Origin: Paraburkholderia caribensis
GTDB taxonomy: Bacteria; Pseudomonadota; Gammaproteobacteria; Burkholderiales; Burkholderiaceae
Length of the DNA stretch: 64,000 bases
Assembly: GCF_002902945.1 (NCBI RefSeq)
Contig: NZ_CP026103.1
Span: 496,001 to 560,000 of the forward strand
Reading direction: 5' to 3'
A model generated the notes under the pieces. That model was given only the letters and a program-made list of their open reading frames with translations, searched no databases and was not told the origin of the DNA. Shown piece by piece: positions 1-8,416 of this stretch. Numbering within the stretch: position 1 is the first letter of the stretch; each line of letters starts with the position of its first letter. Both the position numbers and the translations under genes were made by a program.

Positions 1-705
1 GTTGTGCTTGAGCAGCACGGCCGTCGGTGCATTCGCGTCGCCCTGATAGCCGATGAATTGCGCCTCGTCCTGCAGTGCGGCCGTGCCATTCTTCAGTGCG
101 ATGCTCAGCTTGCCGTTCTCGACGCGATAGCCGGTCGCGTCCTTGTGCGAGGCATTCGCGAGCGGCGCGGCGTCGTCGAGAAACTGGCGCGCGAACGCGA
201 TCACGCGCGCGCCGCGCACCGGGTTGAACTTCGCGGTACGTTCGGCGCCGTCGGTTTCGTCGATGGCGTCGGTGCCGTACAGCGCGTCGTACAGGCTGCC
301 CCAGCGCGCGTTCGCCGCGTTCAGCGCGTAACGCTGGTTCGACAGCGGCACGACGAGCTGCGGGCCCGCCTGTTCGGCGATTTCGCGGTCGACGTTGTCG
401 GTCGTCGCTTTTACGCCGGCCGGCGTCGGCACGATATAGCCGATGCTTTCGAGGAAGCCACGATACGCGCGCAGGTCACGCACGGGCCCCGGATTCGCGC
501 GATGCCACTTGTCCAGTTCGGCCTGCAGGCGGTCGCGTTCGGCGAGCAGCGCGCGGTTCTTCGGCGCGAGATCGTGCACGAGGGCATCGAAACCGGCCCA
601 GAACGCGGCGCTATCGACACCGGTGCCAGGCAGGGCTTCCTTTTCGATGAACTGTTCGAGGTTCGCGGCGACCTGCAATCCGCCGCGTTGGGTCAATTGA
701 GTCAT
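1..705 (-). CDS. glcB: Malate synthase G, N-terminal part (cut by window edge)
   Basis: Condenses glyoxylate with acetyl-CoA to malate in the cytoplasm (glyoxylate and glycolate assimilation). The first 235 codons lie on the minus strand and read straight off the window edge without a stop, so only about one third of a usual ~720-residue protein is visible. The N-terminus (MTQLTQRGGLQVA, then EQFIEKEALPGTG and AFWAGFDALVHDLAP) is typical of the GlcB branch rather than the shorter AceB. The gene lies 57 bp downstream of glcG, as in glycolate-use loci, and is probably co-transcribed with it. The identification rests on recognising the N-terminal sequence; catalytic residues lie outside the window. 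Confidence 0.93.
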   Translation of the reverse strand, partial: MTQLTQRGGLQVAANLEQFIEKEALPGTGVDSAAFWAGFDALVHDLAPKNRALLAERDRLQAELDKWHRANPGPVRDLRAYRGFLESIGYIVPTPAGVKATTDNVDREIAEQAGPQLVVPLSNQRYALNAANARWGSLYDALYGTDAIDETDGAERTAKFNPVRGARVIAFARQFLDDAAPLANASHKDATGYRVENGKLSIALKNGTAALQDEAQFIGYQGDANAPTAVLLKHN

Positions 706-762
706 GGGCTGTTCCAAGAGGGGCAAATTCGGGGGGGCAAATTATTTTTGTCAGCGCGGCAT

Positions 763-1179
763 TCAGCCGTTCGCGTGGCTGGCAACGGCCGCGGCACCGG
801 CCTTTGCCACTTGCGCATCCTGATCGGCCTTGACGCCGGAAACACCGACGGCGCCGATCACCTGGCCATCTACGACAACGGGCACGCCGCCTTCCAGCGT
901 GCCCGACAGCGGCGCGCTCAGGAATGCAGTGCGGCCGTTGTTGATCATGTCCTCGTACTGCTTCGATTCGCGGCGGCCGAGCGCGGCGGTGCGGGCCTTA
1001 TCCGTCGCGATGTAGGCGCCGACGGGCGCGCAGTTGTCGAGGCGCAGCAGCGACAGCAGATGGCCGCCGTCGTCCACCACGGCGATCGTGACGGCCCACT
1101 GGTTACGTTCGGCTTCGGCGCGCGCCGCTTCGATGATTTTCGTCGACTCTGCGACCGTCAGCACGGATTTTGTCTGCAT
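763..1179 (-). CDS. glcG: GlcG/HbpS family heme-binding protein
   Basis: Small protein (138 residues) of the GlcG/HbpS family, which binds heme or small ligands; its exact role in glycolate metabolism is unsettled. The family signature AVVDDGGHLLSLLRLD near residues 33-48 and the glycine-rich GGVPVVVDGQVIGAVGVSG near residues 98-116 are clear. The start at MQTKSVLTVAE gives the usual family length; an upstream in-frame ATG would add about 59 residues unlike the family. It precedes glcB on the same strand, so the pair resembles the glcG-glcB tail of the Escherichia coli glc operon, here without glcDEF in view. Confidence 0.88.
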   Translation of the reverse strand: MQTKSVLTVAESTKIIEAARAEAERNQWAVTIAVVDDGGHLLSLLRLDNCAPVGAYIATDKARTAALGRRESKQYEDMINNGRTAFLSAPLSGTLEGGVPVVVDGQVIGAVGVSGVKADQDAQVAKAGAAAVASHANG

Positions 1180-1354
1180 GTTGCGATTCCTGAAACGATT
1201 GAAATGAATTCCACCGACAGACCGGCCGCAAGCCGCGCATGCACATGTCGGCCGACGTGCGCGCGCACTGCGAACGTGCATGCGAGGTCCAGTCTTATAT
1301 ATGACTTGGTGCCCATTGTTCCGGGTTCCTGGCGACTTGTCGACCCGGTGGAAC

Positions 1355-1369
1355 ACTGGTCATACCAGT
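1355..1369. promoter_or_regulatory. Candidate GntR (FadR/GlcC-type) operator
   Basis: A perfect 15-bp palindrome, ACTGGT-CAT-ACCAGT, with the TGGT...ACCA core common to FadR-subfamily GntR regulators such as GlcC, PdhR and LldR. It sits 175 bp upstream of glcG and 142 bp upstream of hpaG1. A regulator gene is not in the window. Assignment to GlcC-type control is inference from the neighbouring glcG-glcB. Confidence 0.45.
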
Positions 1370-1475
1370 TTTTTCTGTTTCTTTTTTCGGCTCGAAGCGC
1401 TGGCAGGCGTTGCGCCAGGGAAAACCCGCGCTGCAAGTCGATGCGCTTGACCGCAGACGGCACGGCGCGAATACT

Positions 1476-1489
1476 ACTAAGATATTAGT
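1476..1489. promoter_or_regulatory. Candidate operator upstream of hpaG1
   Basis: ACTAA-GATA-TTAGT, an inverted repeat in a locally AT-rich patch, ends 22 bp before the hpaG1 start codon. It is positioned to act as an operator for the hpa operon (HpaR is a MarR-family repressor in other bacteria), but no hpaR is in the window and five-bp arms can occur by chance. Confidence 0.3.
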
Positions 1490-1511
1490 GAATGGTGAAT
1501 GCAGGCAACCC

Positions 1512-2276
1512 ATGTTCGCACTCGACGATCACCGGATTCATCTCGCAGCCGAGCCGTTTGCACGCGATGTCGATGCGCGGTCCGTGAGCGCATTGCTTGC
1601 GAGTGGGGCGGCGTGCAGGCCGCCTGTCGACGGGACGGTTTACGGAACGCTGCTGAACGACCGCGCCACGCTCGATGCACTCGGCGGCGCGGTCAACGCG
1701 GCGCCCTACAAAGCGCCGCCGAAAGCGCCCGTGCTGTACGTGAAGCCGCGCAATACCTTTGCCGGTCATCGTGCCCGCGTCGTGGTTCCGGACGATGAGC
1801 AAGGCGTGCAGGTGGGCGGCTCGCTTGGCGTCGTGATCGGGCGCACGGCATGCCGTGTCCACGTCGGGAACGCACTGGATTACGTCGCGGGCTATACGGT
1901 CGTGGCCGACCTTTGCGTGCCTCACGAAAGCGTGTATCGCCCCTCGGTGAGATTCCGCGCACGCGATGGCTTTTGTGTGATCGGCCCTGCTGTCGTCGCG
2001 CGCCGGCATGTGAGCGATCCCGATGCGCTGCGTGTCGCGATCAGTATCGAAGGAACAGAGCCGTTCGTCGCGAACACGTCCACGTCGATTCGCGACGTTG
2101 CGCGTCTGATTGCCGACGTGACCGACTTCATGACGCTCACTCCCGGCGACGTGCTGACATTGGGCGTCCCGCACGGCGCGCCGACCGCCCATGTGGGCGA
2201 CGAGATCGGCGTTGCAATTGGCGACTGGCCGCCGTTGTGTTTCTCGATGACCGCGAAAGAGGGAGGCGGACAATGA
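1512..2276 (+). CDS. hpaG1: 4-hydroxyphenylacetate degradation isomerase/decarboxylase subunit HpaG1
   Basis: Counterpart of the N-terminal half of E. coli HpaG, which isomerises and decarboxylates 5-oxo-pent-3-ene-1,2,5-tricarboxylate in homoprotocatechuate degradation. 254 residues, FAH fold: YKAPPKAPVLYVKPRNT near residue 63, then the VVIG strand and GYTVVADL. The paired glutamates that bind metal in the HpaG2 half (YECEL) align with GGS here, so this subunit probably has no canonical metal site; the E. coli N-terminal half is similar as far as I recall. The ATG at 1512 was chosen because it begins the homologous region; in-frame upstream GTG codons exist. It overlaps hpaG2 by 4 bp (ATGA). 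Confidence 0.9.
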   Translation: MFALDDHRIHLAAEPFARDVDARSVSALLASGAACRPPVDGTVYGTLLNDRATLDALGGAVNAAPYKAPPKAPVLYVKPRNTFAGHRARVVVPDDEQGVQVGGSLGVVIGRTACRVHVGNALDYVAGYTVVADLCVPHESVYRPSVRFRARDGFCVIGPAVVARRHVSDPDALRVAISIEGTEPFVANTSTSIRDVARLIADVTDFMTLTPGDVLTLGVPHGAPTAHVGDEIGVAIGDWPPLCFSMTAKEGGGQ

Positions 2277-3031
2277 TGCGCGGCCGTGTTGCCTACGCAG
2301 GCGCGATTCATGAAGCGTATCCGCATGAACGCGGCGTGCGTCTCGCCGATGGCCGCGTGTGCCGTGAAGATGACGTCGTGTGGCTCGCGCCCGTTCAACC
2401 CGGCACGATCTTCGCGCTCGGACTGAATTACGCGGAGCACGCAAAGGAACTGCAGTTCTCGAAACAGGAAGAGCCGCTCGTGTTTCTCAAGGGCGCTGGC
2501 AGCGTGATCGGTCATCGCGGCGTCACGCGGCGTCCTGCGGATGTGACGTTCATGCACTACGAGTGCGAGCTGGCCGTCGTCATTGGCCGGCCAGCGAAAG
2601 AAGTGACCCGCGACGAAGCGATGCAATACGTGGCGGGCTACATGATCGCGAACGACTACGCGATTCGCGACTACCTGGAGAATTACTATCGGCCGAATCT
2701 GCGCGTGAAGAATCGCGACGGCGGCACGGTACTGGGCCCCTGGTTCGTCGATGCCGCGGATATCGACGATGTCGCGCAACTCGAATTGCGCACGTATGTG
2801 AACGGCACGCTGCATCAGAAGGGCAACACGCGCGATCTCGTGATCAGCATTCCCGCGCTGATCGAATACCTCAGCAGTTTCATGACGCTCGCGCCCGGCG
2901 ACATCATTCTGACGGGAACGCCCGAGGGCGTCGTCAATGTGAATGCGGGCGATGAAGTCGTCTGCGAAATAGACGGCTTGGGCCGTCTCGTCAACGCGAT
3001 CGCTTCCGACGCGGACTTCAACCGCGACTGA
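2273..3031 (+). CDS. hpaG2: 4-hydroxyphenylacetate degradation isomerase/decarboxylase subunit HpaG2
   Basis: FAH-family enzyme matching the C-terminal half of E. coli HpaG: decarboxylation and isomerisation of the open-chain tricarboxylate to 2-hydroxyhepta-2,4-diene-1,7-dioate. 252 residues. Visible marks are LGLNYAEHAKELQF near residue 45, EEPLVFLKG, the metal-binding HYECEL with its E-x-E pair, NDYAIRDYLENYYRPNLRVK, and the C-terminal GDIILTGTPEGV. GGGAGG lies just upstream of the double ATG at 2273/2276, supporting this start, and the ATGA overlap with hpaG1 suggests translational coupling. A complete catalytic module, unlike HpaG1. Confidence 0.95.
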   Translation: MMRGRVAYAGAIHEAYPHERGVRLADGRVCREDDVVWLAPVQPGTIFALGLNYAEHAKELQFSKQEEPLVFLKGAGSVIGHRGVTRRPADVTFMHYECELAVVIGRPAKEVTRDEAMQYVAGYMIANDYAIRDYLENYYRPNLRVKNRDGGTVLGPWFVDAADIDDVAQLELRTYVNGTLHQKGNTRDLVISIPALIEYLSSFMTLAPGDIILTGTPEGVVNVNAGDEVVCEIDGLGRLVNAIASDADFNRD

Positions 3032-3047
3032 TCATTCAGGAACCGTC

Positions 3048-4505
3048 ATGCGAATCGAACATCTGATCAACGGCAAACCGAAGGCCGCGCGCGATTACTT
3101 CGAAACGGTGAACCCGGCCACGCAGGAAGTACTCGCCGAAGTCGCGAGCGGTACGGCGGAGGATGTCGAGGCCGCAGTGCGCGCCGCGAAAGACGCGTTT
3201 CCCGCGTGGGCCGCAAAGCCCGCCAGCGAGCGCGCGAAGCTCGTGCGCAAGCTTGGCGAACTGATCGCGAAGAACGTGCCCGAACTCTCCGATACGGAAA
3301 CGCGCGACACGGGGCAAACCATTTCGCAAACGCGCAAGCAGCTGGTGCCGCGTGCCGCCGACAATTTCACGTACTTTGCCGAGATGTGCACGCGCGTCGA
3401 CGGCCACACGTATCCGACCGATTCGCATCTGAACTACACGCTGTTTCATCCCGTCGGCGTGTGCGCGCTGATCTCGCCGTGGAATGTGCCATTCATGACG
3501 GCGACATGGAAAGTGGCGCCATGCCTCGCATTCGGCAATACGGCCGTGCTGAAGATGAGCGAGCTGTCGCCGCTGACGGCGTCGATGCTGGGCAATCTTG
3601 CGCTGGAGGCGGGCATTCCTGCGGGCGTGCTGAACATCGTGCACGGCTATGGCAAGGACGCGGGCGAGCCGCTCGTCGCGCATCCCGACGTGCACGCAAT
3701 TTCCTTTACCGGTTCCACCGCCACGGGCAACCGGATCGTCAAGACAGCGGGCTTGAAGAAGTTCTCGATGGAACTGGGCGGCAAGTCGCCATTCGTGATT
3801 TTCGACGACGCGGATTTCGAACGCGCGCTCGATGCCGCGGTGTTCATGATCTTCTCGAACAATGGCGAACGCTGCACGGCGGGCTCGCGCATTCTCGTGC
3901 AGAAGTCGATCTACGCGAGGTTCGCGGAACGCTTTATCGAACGCGCGAAGCGTCTGAGCGTGGGCGATCCCCTTAGCGAGCAGACGATCATCGGCCCGAT
4001 GATTAGCCAGGCGCATCTGGCGAAAGTGCGCAGCTATATCGAGCTGGGTCCGAAAGAAGGCGCGACGCTCGCGTGCGGCGGGCTCGATGCGCCAGCGCTG
4101 CCCGATGCATTGAAGCGCGGCAATTTCGTCACGCCGACCGTATTCGTCGATGTCGACAACCGCATGCGAATCGCGCAGGAAGAGATCTTCGGACCCGTCG
4201 CGTGCCTGATTCCATTCAATGACGAAGCCGAAGCGATTCGCCTCGCCAACGATATTTCATATGGTCTTTCCAGCTACGTGTGGACGGAAAACACGGGCCG
4301 CGCGCATCGCGTCGCAGCCGCGATCGAGGCAGGCATGTGCTTCGTGAACAGCCAGAACGTGCGCGATTTGCGCCAGCCGTTTGGCGGCACGAAGGCATCG
4401 GGCGTGGGACGTGAGGGCGGCACATGGAGTTATGAAGTGTTTCTCGAACCGAAGAACATCTGCGTATCGCTCGGCTCACATCACATTCCGCGCTGGGGCG
4501 TCTGA
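3048..4505 (+). CDS. hpaE: 5-carboxymethyl-2-hydroxymuconate semialdehyde dehydrogenase
   Basis: NAD-dependent aldehyde dehydrogenase that oxidises the ring-cleavage product of homoprotocatechuate. 485 residues, the normal length. The catalytic base lies in SMELGGKSPF and the nucleophilic cysteine in NNGERCTAGSR; ISPWNVPFM and EEIFGPVA are further class marks. The ending GREGGTWSYEVFLEPKN is typical of HpaE rather than of generic aldehyde dehydrogenases. An AGGAA ribosome-binding site precedes the ATG, 16 bp after hpaG2. Function is supported by its place between hpaG2 and hpaD. Confidence 0.95.
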   Translation: MRIEHLINGKPKAARDYFETVNPATQEVLAEVASGTAEDVEAAVRAAKDAFPAWAAKPASERAKLVRKLGELIAKNVPELSDTETRDTGQTISQTRKQLVPRAADNFTYFAEMCTRVDGHTYPTDSHLNYTLFHPVGVCALISPWNVPFMTATWKVAPCLAFGNTAVLKMSELSPLTASMLGNLALEAGIPAGVLNIVHGYGKDAGEPLVAHPDVHAISFTGSTATGNRIVKTAGLKKFSMELGGKSPFVIFDDADFERALDAAVFMIFSNNGERCTAGSRILVQKSIYARFAERFIERAKRLSVGDPLSEQTIIGPMISQAHLAKVRSYIELGPKEGATLACGGLDAPALPDALKRGNFVTPTVFVDVDNRMRIAQEEIFGPVACLIPFNDEAEAIRLANDISYGLSSYVWTENTGRAHRVAAAIEAGMCFVNSQNVRDLRQPFGGTKASGVGREGGTWSYEVFLEPKNICVSLGSHHIPRWGV

Positions 4506-4557
4506 GCTTTCCGCACGACACGCGATTCCAGCCATTGGTTTCTGAAAGGAGAGCACG

Positions 4558-5421
4558 ATGGGCAAGCTCGCACTGGCCGCTAAAGTGACCCACGTGCCTT
4601 CGATGTATCTGTCGGAACTGGATGGGCCGCATAAAGGCTGCCGCCAGGCAGCGATCGACGGGCATCATGAAATCGGCCGGCGTTGCCGCCAGCTTGGCGT
4701 CGATACGATCATCGTGTTCGATGTTCACTGGCTGGTGAATAGCGAATACCACATCAACTGCGCGCCGAAATTCGAAGGCGTTTATACGAGTAACGAACTG
4801 CCGCATTTCATCAATAACATGGCCTATGCGTATCCCGGCAATGTGCAGCTAGGCAAGCTGATTGCCGAAGTCGCGAACGAGATGGGCGTGAAAAGCCGCG
4901 CCCATAGCGAAACCTCGCTCGAACTCGAATACGGCACGCTGGTCCCGATGCGATACATGAATGCAGACCAGCGCTTCAGGACCATATCGATTGCAGGGTG
5001 GTGCATGTGGCACGACCTGCCAACCAGCGCGCGCTTCGGGCTCGCCGTGCGCAAGGCCATCGAGGAACGCTATGAAGGCACGGTTGCGATTCTCGCGAGC
5101 GGCTCGCTGAGTCATCACTTCGCGAACAACGGCACGGCCGAGCAGTTCATGCACAAGGTGTGGGACCCGTTTCTCGAACAGACTGACCGGCACGTGGTGT
5201 CGTTATGGGAACAGGGCGACTGGAAAGCGTTTTGCGGCATGCTGCCGCTCTACAATGAAAAATGCTGGGGCGAAGGCGGCATGCACGACACGGCGATGTT
5301 GCTAGGTGCGCTCGGCTGGGATCGTTATGAAGGCAAGGTCGAAGTGGTGACGCCTTATTTCGGCAGTTCGGGCACGGGGCAGATCAATGCAATTTTTCCC
5401 GTTACGCCGCTGTCCGCCTGA
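4558..5421 (+). CDS. hpaD: 3,4-dihydroxyphenylacetate 2,3-dioxygenase
   Basis: Extradiol dioxygenase that opens the homoprotocatechuate ring. 287 residues, belonging to the LigB-like (type III) group as in E. coli HpaD. Histidines expected at the iron site are visible in AAKVTHVPSMY (residue ~12) and FDVHWLVNSEYH (residue ~60), and the SGSLSHHFANNG stretch lies near residue 182. A strong GAAAGGAG ribosome-binding site precedes the ATG. It sits between hpaE and hpaF, in the usual order of the pathway. Confidence 0.95.
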   Translation: MGKLALAAKVTHVPSMYLSELDGPHKGCRQAAIDGHHEIGRRCRQLGVDTIIVFDVHWLVNSEYHINCAPKFEGVYTSNELPHFINNMAYAYPGNVQLGKLIAEVANEMGVKSRAHSETSLELEYGTLVPMRYMNADQRFRTISIAGWCMWHDLPTSARFGLAVRKAIEERYEGTVAILASGSLSHHFANNGTAEQFMHKVWDPFLEQTDRHVVSLWEQGDWKAFCGMLPLYNEKCWGEGGMHDTAMLLGALGWDRYEGKVEVVTPYFGSSGTGQINAIFPVTPLSA

Positions 5422-5441
5422 TCGATCAATGGAGAGTTGAC

Positions 5442-5840
5442 GTGCCACATCTCACGCTCGAATACAGCGCCAATCTGGCGAGCGAAGACAGCATTGGAGC
5501 GCTTTGCCGCAAGCTTGCGCAATGCCTCGATGCGCAACGCGAGAACGATCAACGTGTGTATCCACCCGGTGGCATACGCGTGCGCGCGGTGCGCTGCGAA
5601 CAGTACTGCATCGCGGACGGCAGGCCGGATGCCGCGTTTTTGCACGCGAACCTGAAGATCGGCGCGGGCCGCTCCGAGAATGCAAAGAAGGCGACAGGCG
5701 ACGCGCTGTTCGACGTCATCAAGCAGCATTTTGCCGATGCCTTCGAGCAATACGGGCTAGCGCTTTCGCTGGAGATCAACGAGTTCAGCGAAGCCGGTAC
5801 CTGGAAGCACAACAATCTGCACGCCCGGCTGAAGAGCTGA
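5442..5840 (+). CDS. hpaF: 5-carboxymethyl-2-hydroxymuconate delta-isomerase
   Basis: Tautomerase-superfamily enzyme (132 residues) that shifts the double bond of 5-carboxymethyl-2-hydroxymuconate after HpaE. The N-terminal proline that becomes residue 1 after methionine removal is present in MPHLTLEYSANL; the C-terminal EINEFSEAGTWKHNNLH is characteristic. The start is GTG, supported by GGAGAG 7 bp upstream and by the need to place proline second. It follows hpaD by 20 bp. Confidence 0.93.
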   Translation: MPHLTLEYSANLASEDSIGALCRKLAQCLDAQRENDQRVYPPGGIRVRAVRCEQYCIADGRPDAAFLHANLKIGAGRSENAKKATGDALFDVIKQHFADAFEQYGLALSLEINEFSEAGTWKHNNLHARLKS

Positions 5841-5873
5841 TAAAGGGCTGCGCGCGACCATCGGGAACTCGAC

Positions 5874-6677
5874 ATGTTAGATCAGACGACTATCCGCGAA
5901 CTCGCCGGGAAACTCGATCAGGCCGAGAAAACGCGTACGCAGTTGCGGCACTTTTCCGCTGCCTATCCCGAGATGACAATCGAGGACGGTTACGCAATCC
6001 AGCGCGAATGGGTGAAGATGAAGCTGGCGGAAGGGCATGTGATCAAAGGCCGCAAGATAGGCTTGACGTCGCGCGCCATGCAGCGGTCGTCGCAGATCGA
6101 CGAACCCGACTACGCGCCGCTTCTCGACTCCATGTTCATCGAAGCCGGACAGGACATTCGCGCCGATCGCTTCATCGCGCCGCGTGTCGAAGTGGAACTG
6201 GCGTTCATTCTCGCGCGGCCGCTCAAAGGGCCCGGCGTGACACTCACCGACGTGCTCGACGCGACGGCCTATGTGACGCCCGCTGTCGAGATCATCGACG
6301 CGCGCATCGAGCAGTTCGACCGCGAGACCAAGGCACCTCGCAAGGTGTTCGATACGATCTCCGACTTTGCGGCGAATGCCGGCATCGTGATGGGCGGTCG
6401 TCCCGTGCGTCCGATGGATGTCGACCTGCGTTGGGTCGGCGCGTTGCTTTACAGGAACGGTGCCGTCGAAGAGAGCGGTCTTGCCGCTGCCGTGCTCAAT
6501 CATCCGGCGACGGGCGTTGCGTGGCTCGCGAACAAGATCGCCCCTTATGACGAAATGCTGAACGCGAACGACGTGATTCTCAGCGGCTCATTCACGAGTC
6601 CCATTGCTGCGCGCGCGGGCGATACGTTTCATGTCGATTACGGTCCGCTTGGCGGCATTGCGTTGAATTTCGTCTAG
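5874..6677 (+). CDS. hpaH: 2-oxo-hept-3-ene-1,7-dioate hydratase
   Basis: Adds water to 2-oxohept-3-enedioate, yielding 4-hydroxy-2-oxoheptane-1,7-dioate. 267 residues, standard for the HpaH/MhpD family: KGRKIGLTSRAMQ near residue 59, PRVEVELAFIL with metal-binding glutamates near residue 103, VEIIDARI near residue 138, and ILSGSFTSPIAARAGDTFHVDYGPLG at the C-terminus. It is the last pathway enzyme in the operon here; the aldolase HpaI, which would act next, is not in the window. A 33-bp gap separates it from hpaF. Confidence 0.95.
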   Translation: MLDQTTIRELAGKLDQAEKTRTQLRHFSAAYPEMTIEDGYAIQREWVKMKLAEGHVIKGRKIGLTSRAMQRSSQIDEPDYAPLLDSMFIEAGQDIRADRFIAPRVEVELAFILARPLKGPGVTLTDVLDATAYVTPAVEIIDARIEQFDRETKAPRKVFDTISDFAANAGIVMGGRPVRPMDVDLRWVGALLYRNGAVEESGLAAAVLNHPATGVAWLANKIAPYDEMLNANDVILSGSFTSPIAARAGDTFHVDYGPLGGIALNFV

Positions 6678-6800
6678 CGCGGCCCCGTGCATCGCGGCAT
6701 TTTTTGAAAACTACCAGGCAGCCGCACATCAAGGCACAATCGGAAGGTCGCGCGTTCGACGCAACACGGCGGAATGCGCTCATTGTGTGGAGCCGGCACC

Positions 6801-7415
6801 ATGAGGTCATCGATCAAGCTCGTGCTATTCGATATGGAAGGCGTGTTGTCGCATTACGATCGCGCGGCGCGCACGCAACGCATGGCGCAGTTGACGGGCA
6901 AGCCGCCCGAAGCCGTGCGCCACGCCATCTGGGAGTCGGGCCTCGAAGCGCGTGCCGATGCCGGTGAGATTACCGACGACGCGTATCTTCGCGAGCTTGG
7001 AGACATGCTGGGTTGCGCCGTCAGCCGCGACGACTGGCTGACGGCGCGGCACGCGTCGATCACGCCGGACACGGAAACGTTAGCGCTCGCCGCTCAGGTG
7101 GCCGATCGCCATCCGATCGCCGTGCTGACCAACAACTGCCGGCTCGTCACCGACCATATCGGCTATCTCAATCCGCCCGTCGCGCGGCTGTTTGGCGCGC
7201 ACGTTTATCCGTCGGCGGCGTTCGGGGCGGCGAAACCCGCCGCCCAGGCTTATCTGGGCTGCGTTCGTCAGCTTGGTATCGATGCCGACGCGACGCTCTT
7301 CATCGACGACTCCGATGCCAATGTCACGGGCGCCCTCGACGCAGGGCTACGCGCCTGCAAGTTCACCACTGCCCGCGCGTTGGCGGAAGAACTGACGCGC
7401 TTCAATCTGCTTTAG
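6801..7415 (+). CDS. HAD-like hydrolase with Asp-x-Glu motif I
   Basis: HAD-superfamily protein, 204 residues, cytoplasmic; substrate unknown. Motif I is LFDMEGVL with the nucleophile D11 but glutamate at the usual second aspartate (general acid), reminiscent of phosphatase subgroups with altered motif I. Motif II lies in VLTNNCR, motif III lysine in FGAAKPAAQAY, and motif IV is LFIDDSDANV. The start at 6801 has GGAG 9 bp upstream and begins directly at the fold; an in-frame ATG at 6774 would add nine residues. It lies 123 bp after hpaH on the same strand and may or may not share its transcript. Confidence 0.75.
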   Translation: MRSSIKLVLFDMEGVLSHYDRAARTQRMAQLTGKPPEAVRHAIWESGLEARADAGEITDDAYLRELGDMLGCAVSRDDWLTARHASITPDTETLALAAQVADRHPIAVLTNNCRLVTDHIGYLNPPVARLFGAHVYPSAAFGAAKPAAQAYLGCVRQLGIDADATLFIDDSDANVTGALDAGLRACKFTTARALAEELTRFNLL

Positions 7416-8403
7416 CGCGGGATTGTCCAGCCGGCGATTTGCGCCGGATGAAGCGCTGCTCGACGACAGCCTCTCCCCATTGCGTGCCCTCGGCCTCCTC
7501 GGCCAGCTGGAAGCCGAACGCTTCGTACAAGTGACGCGCGGCATCAAGGCCCTTGAACGTCCACAAATACGTTTCGTCGAAGCGTTCGTCGACGAACGCC
7601 ATGGCGCGCGTCATCAACTGCCTGCCGATGCCCAGGCCGCGCAGCGAATCGTCGACGATGAACCAGCGCAAATGCGCAACGCGGCTCTTCGCGTTTCCGT
7701 CGATGGCGATGGATGCCAGCGCTCGCCCGTTGTCGGACACGAGCCACAGTTGTCGGCTGGGATCGGGAAGCGACTCCGCAAACTCGGCCAACCCTGTTGC
7801 AACGAGCTTCTCGAAGTACGCGCCAAAGCCGGAATGCTGCGAGTAATAGCGCGCGTGAAGACTCGCGATGTCGCCAATGCAACCGGGCTGATAGCCTTCG
7901 ACGATTTGCAGGCCGGATGCAGTTGCCTGCTGCGCCTCTTTGGCATCGTTGTCCTGCTCGAGCGCGCTCGCGTACAGCGAGAGCGCGCGCACCAACGACT
8001 GCTGATCGGATGGCGCAAGCTTGCGTAGCGCGCTCGACACCTGATCCGTCGCGAACTTGTCGATCTTTTTGCGCAGTTGTTGACCCGCTTTGGTCAGATA
8101 AAGCTCCGACGAGCGTGCATCATCGCTCGACGCCATGCGTTCGATCAGCCCGGACGTTTCCAGTTTGGCGACCTGTCTGCTCGCATTCGACTTGTCGAGC
8201 CGCAGAAGATGAGCGAGATCGCGTGCCTGAATGCCCGGCGTTGCGCCGATTTCAAGAATGGCGTGCACCGCCGACGGCGCGAGATCGCTGTCGGCCAGCG
8301 TGGAACGCATGAAACCCAGTTCGCGCACGAGTTTGCGCGAGAACTCGCGCAGTTCCAGGATGGTTGACTCACGCGACTGGATGGGTGTGTCGATGATATC
8401 CAT
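7402..8403 (-). CDS. MarR-GNAT fusion: winged-helix regulator with acetyltransferase domain
   Basis: Bifunctional protein of about 333 residues. Residues ~1-145 form a MarR winged helix (SAVHAILEIG, ARDLAHLLRLDKSNASRQVAKLETSGLIER), residues ~165-310 a GNAT domain with the acetyl-CoA motif RGLGIGRQLMTRAM and the ending LYEAFGFQLAEE. MarR-GNAT fusions are a known family whose acetylation targets are mostly unknown. The ATG at 8403 was chosen because two palindromic operators lie just upstream and an earlier start at 8430 would run through one of them. The 3' end overlaps that of the convergent HAD gene by 14 bp. Confidence 0.88.
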   Translation of the reverse strand: MDIIDTPIQSRESTILELREFSRKLVRELGFMRSTLADSDLAPSAVHAILEIGATPGIQARDLAHLLRLDKSNASRQVAKLETSGLIERMASSDDARSSELYLTKAGQQLRKKIDKFATDQVSSALRKLAPSDQQSLVRALSLYASALEQDNDAKEAQQATASGLQIVEGYQPGCIGDIASLHARYYSQHSGFGAYFEKLVATGLAEFAESLPDPSRQLWLVSDNGRALASIAIDGNAKSRVAHLRWFIVDDSLRGLGIGRQLMTRAMAFVDERFDETYLWTFKGLDAARHLYEAFGFQLAEEAEGTQWGEAVVEQRFIRRKSPAGQSRAKAD

Positions 8404-8416
8404 GATTTGTGCTGTA

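Noticed and set aside
4..1488. Long plus-strand frame (494 codons) across glcB and glcG
   Set aside because: It is the antisense shadow of malate synthase G and GlcG, both clear on the minus strand; high GC keeps stop codons rare in the opposite frame.
1512..2276. Loss of metal-binding residues in HpaG1 as a novelty
   Set aside because: The N-terminal half of the fused E. coli HpaG also lacks the E-x-E pair as far as I recall, so this appears to be a family trait.
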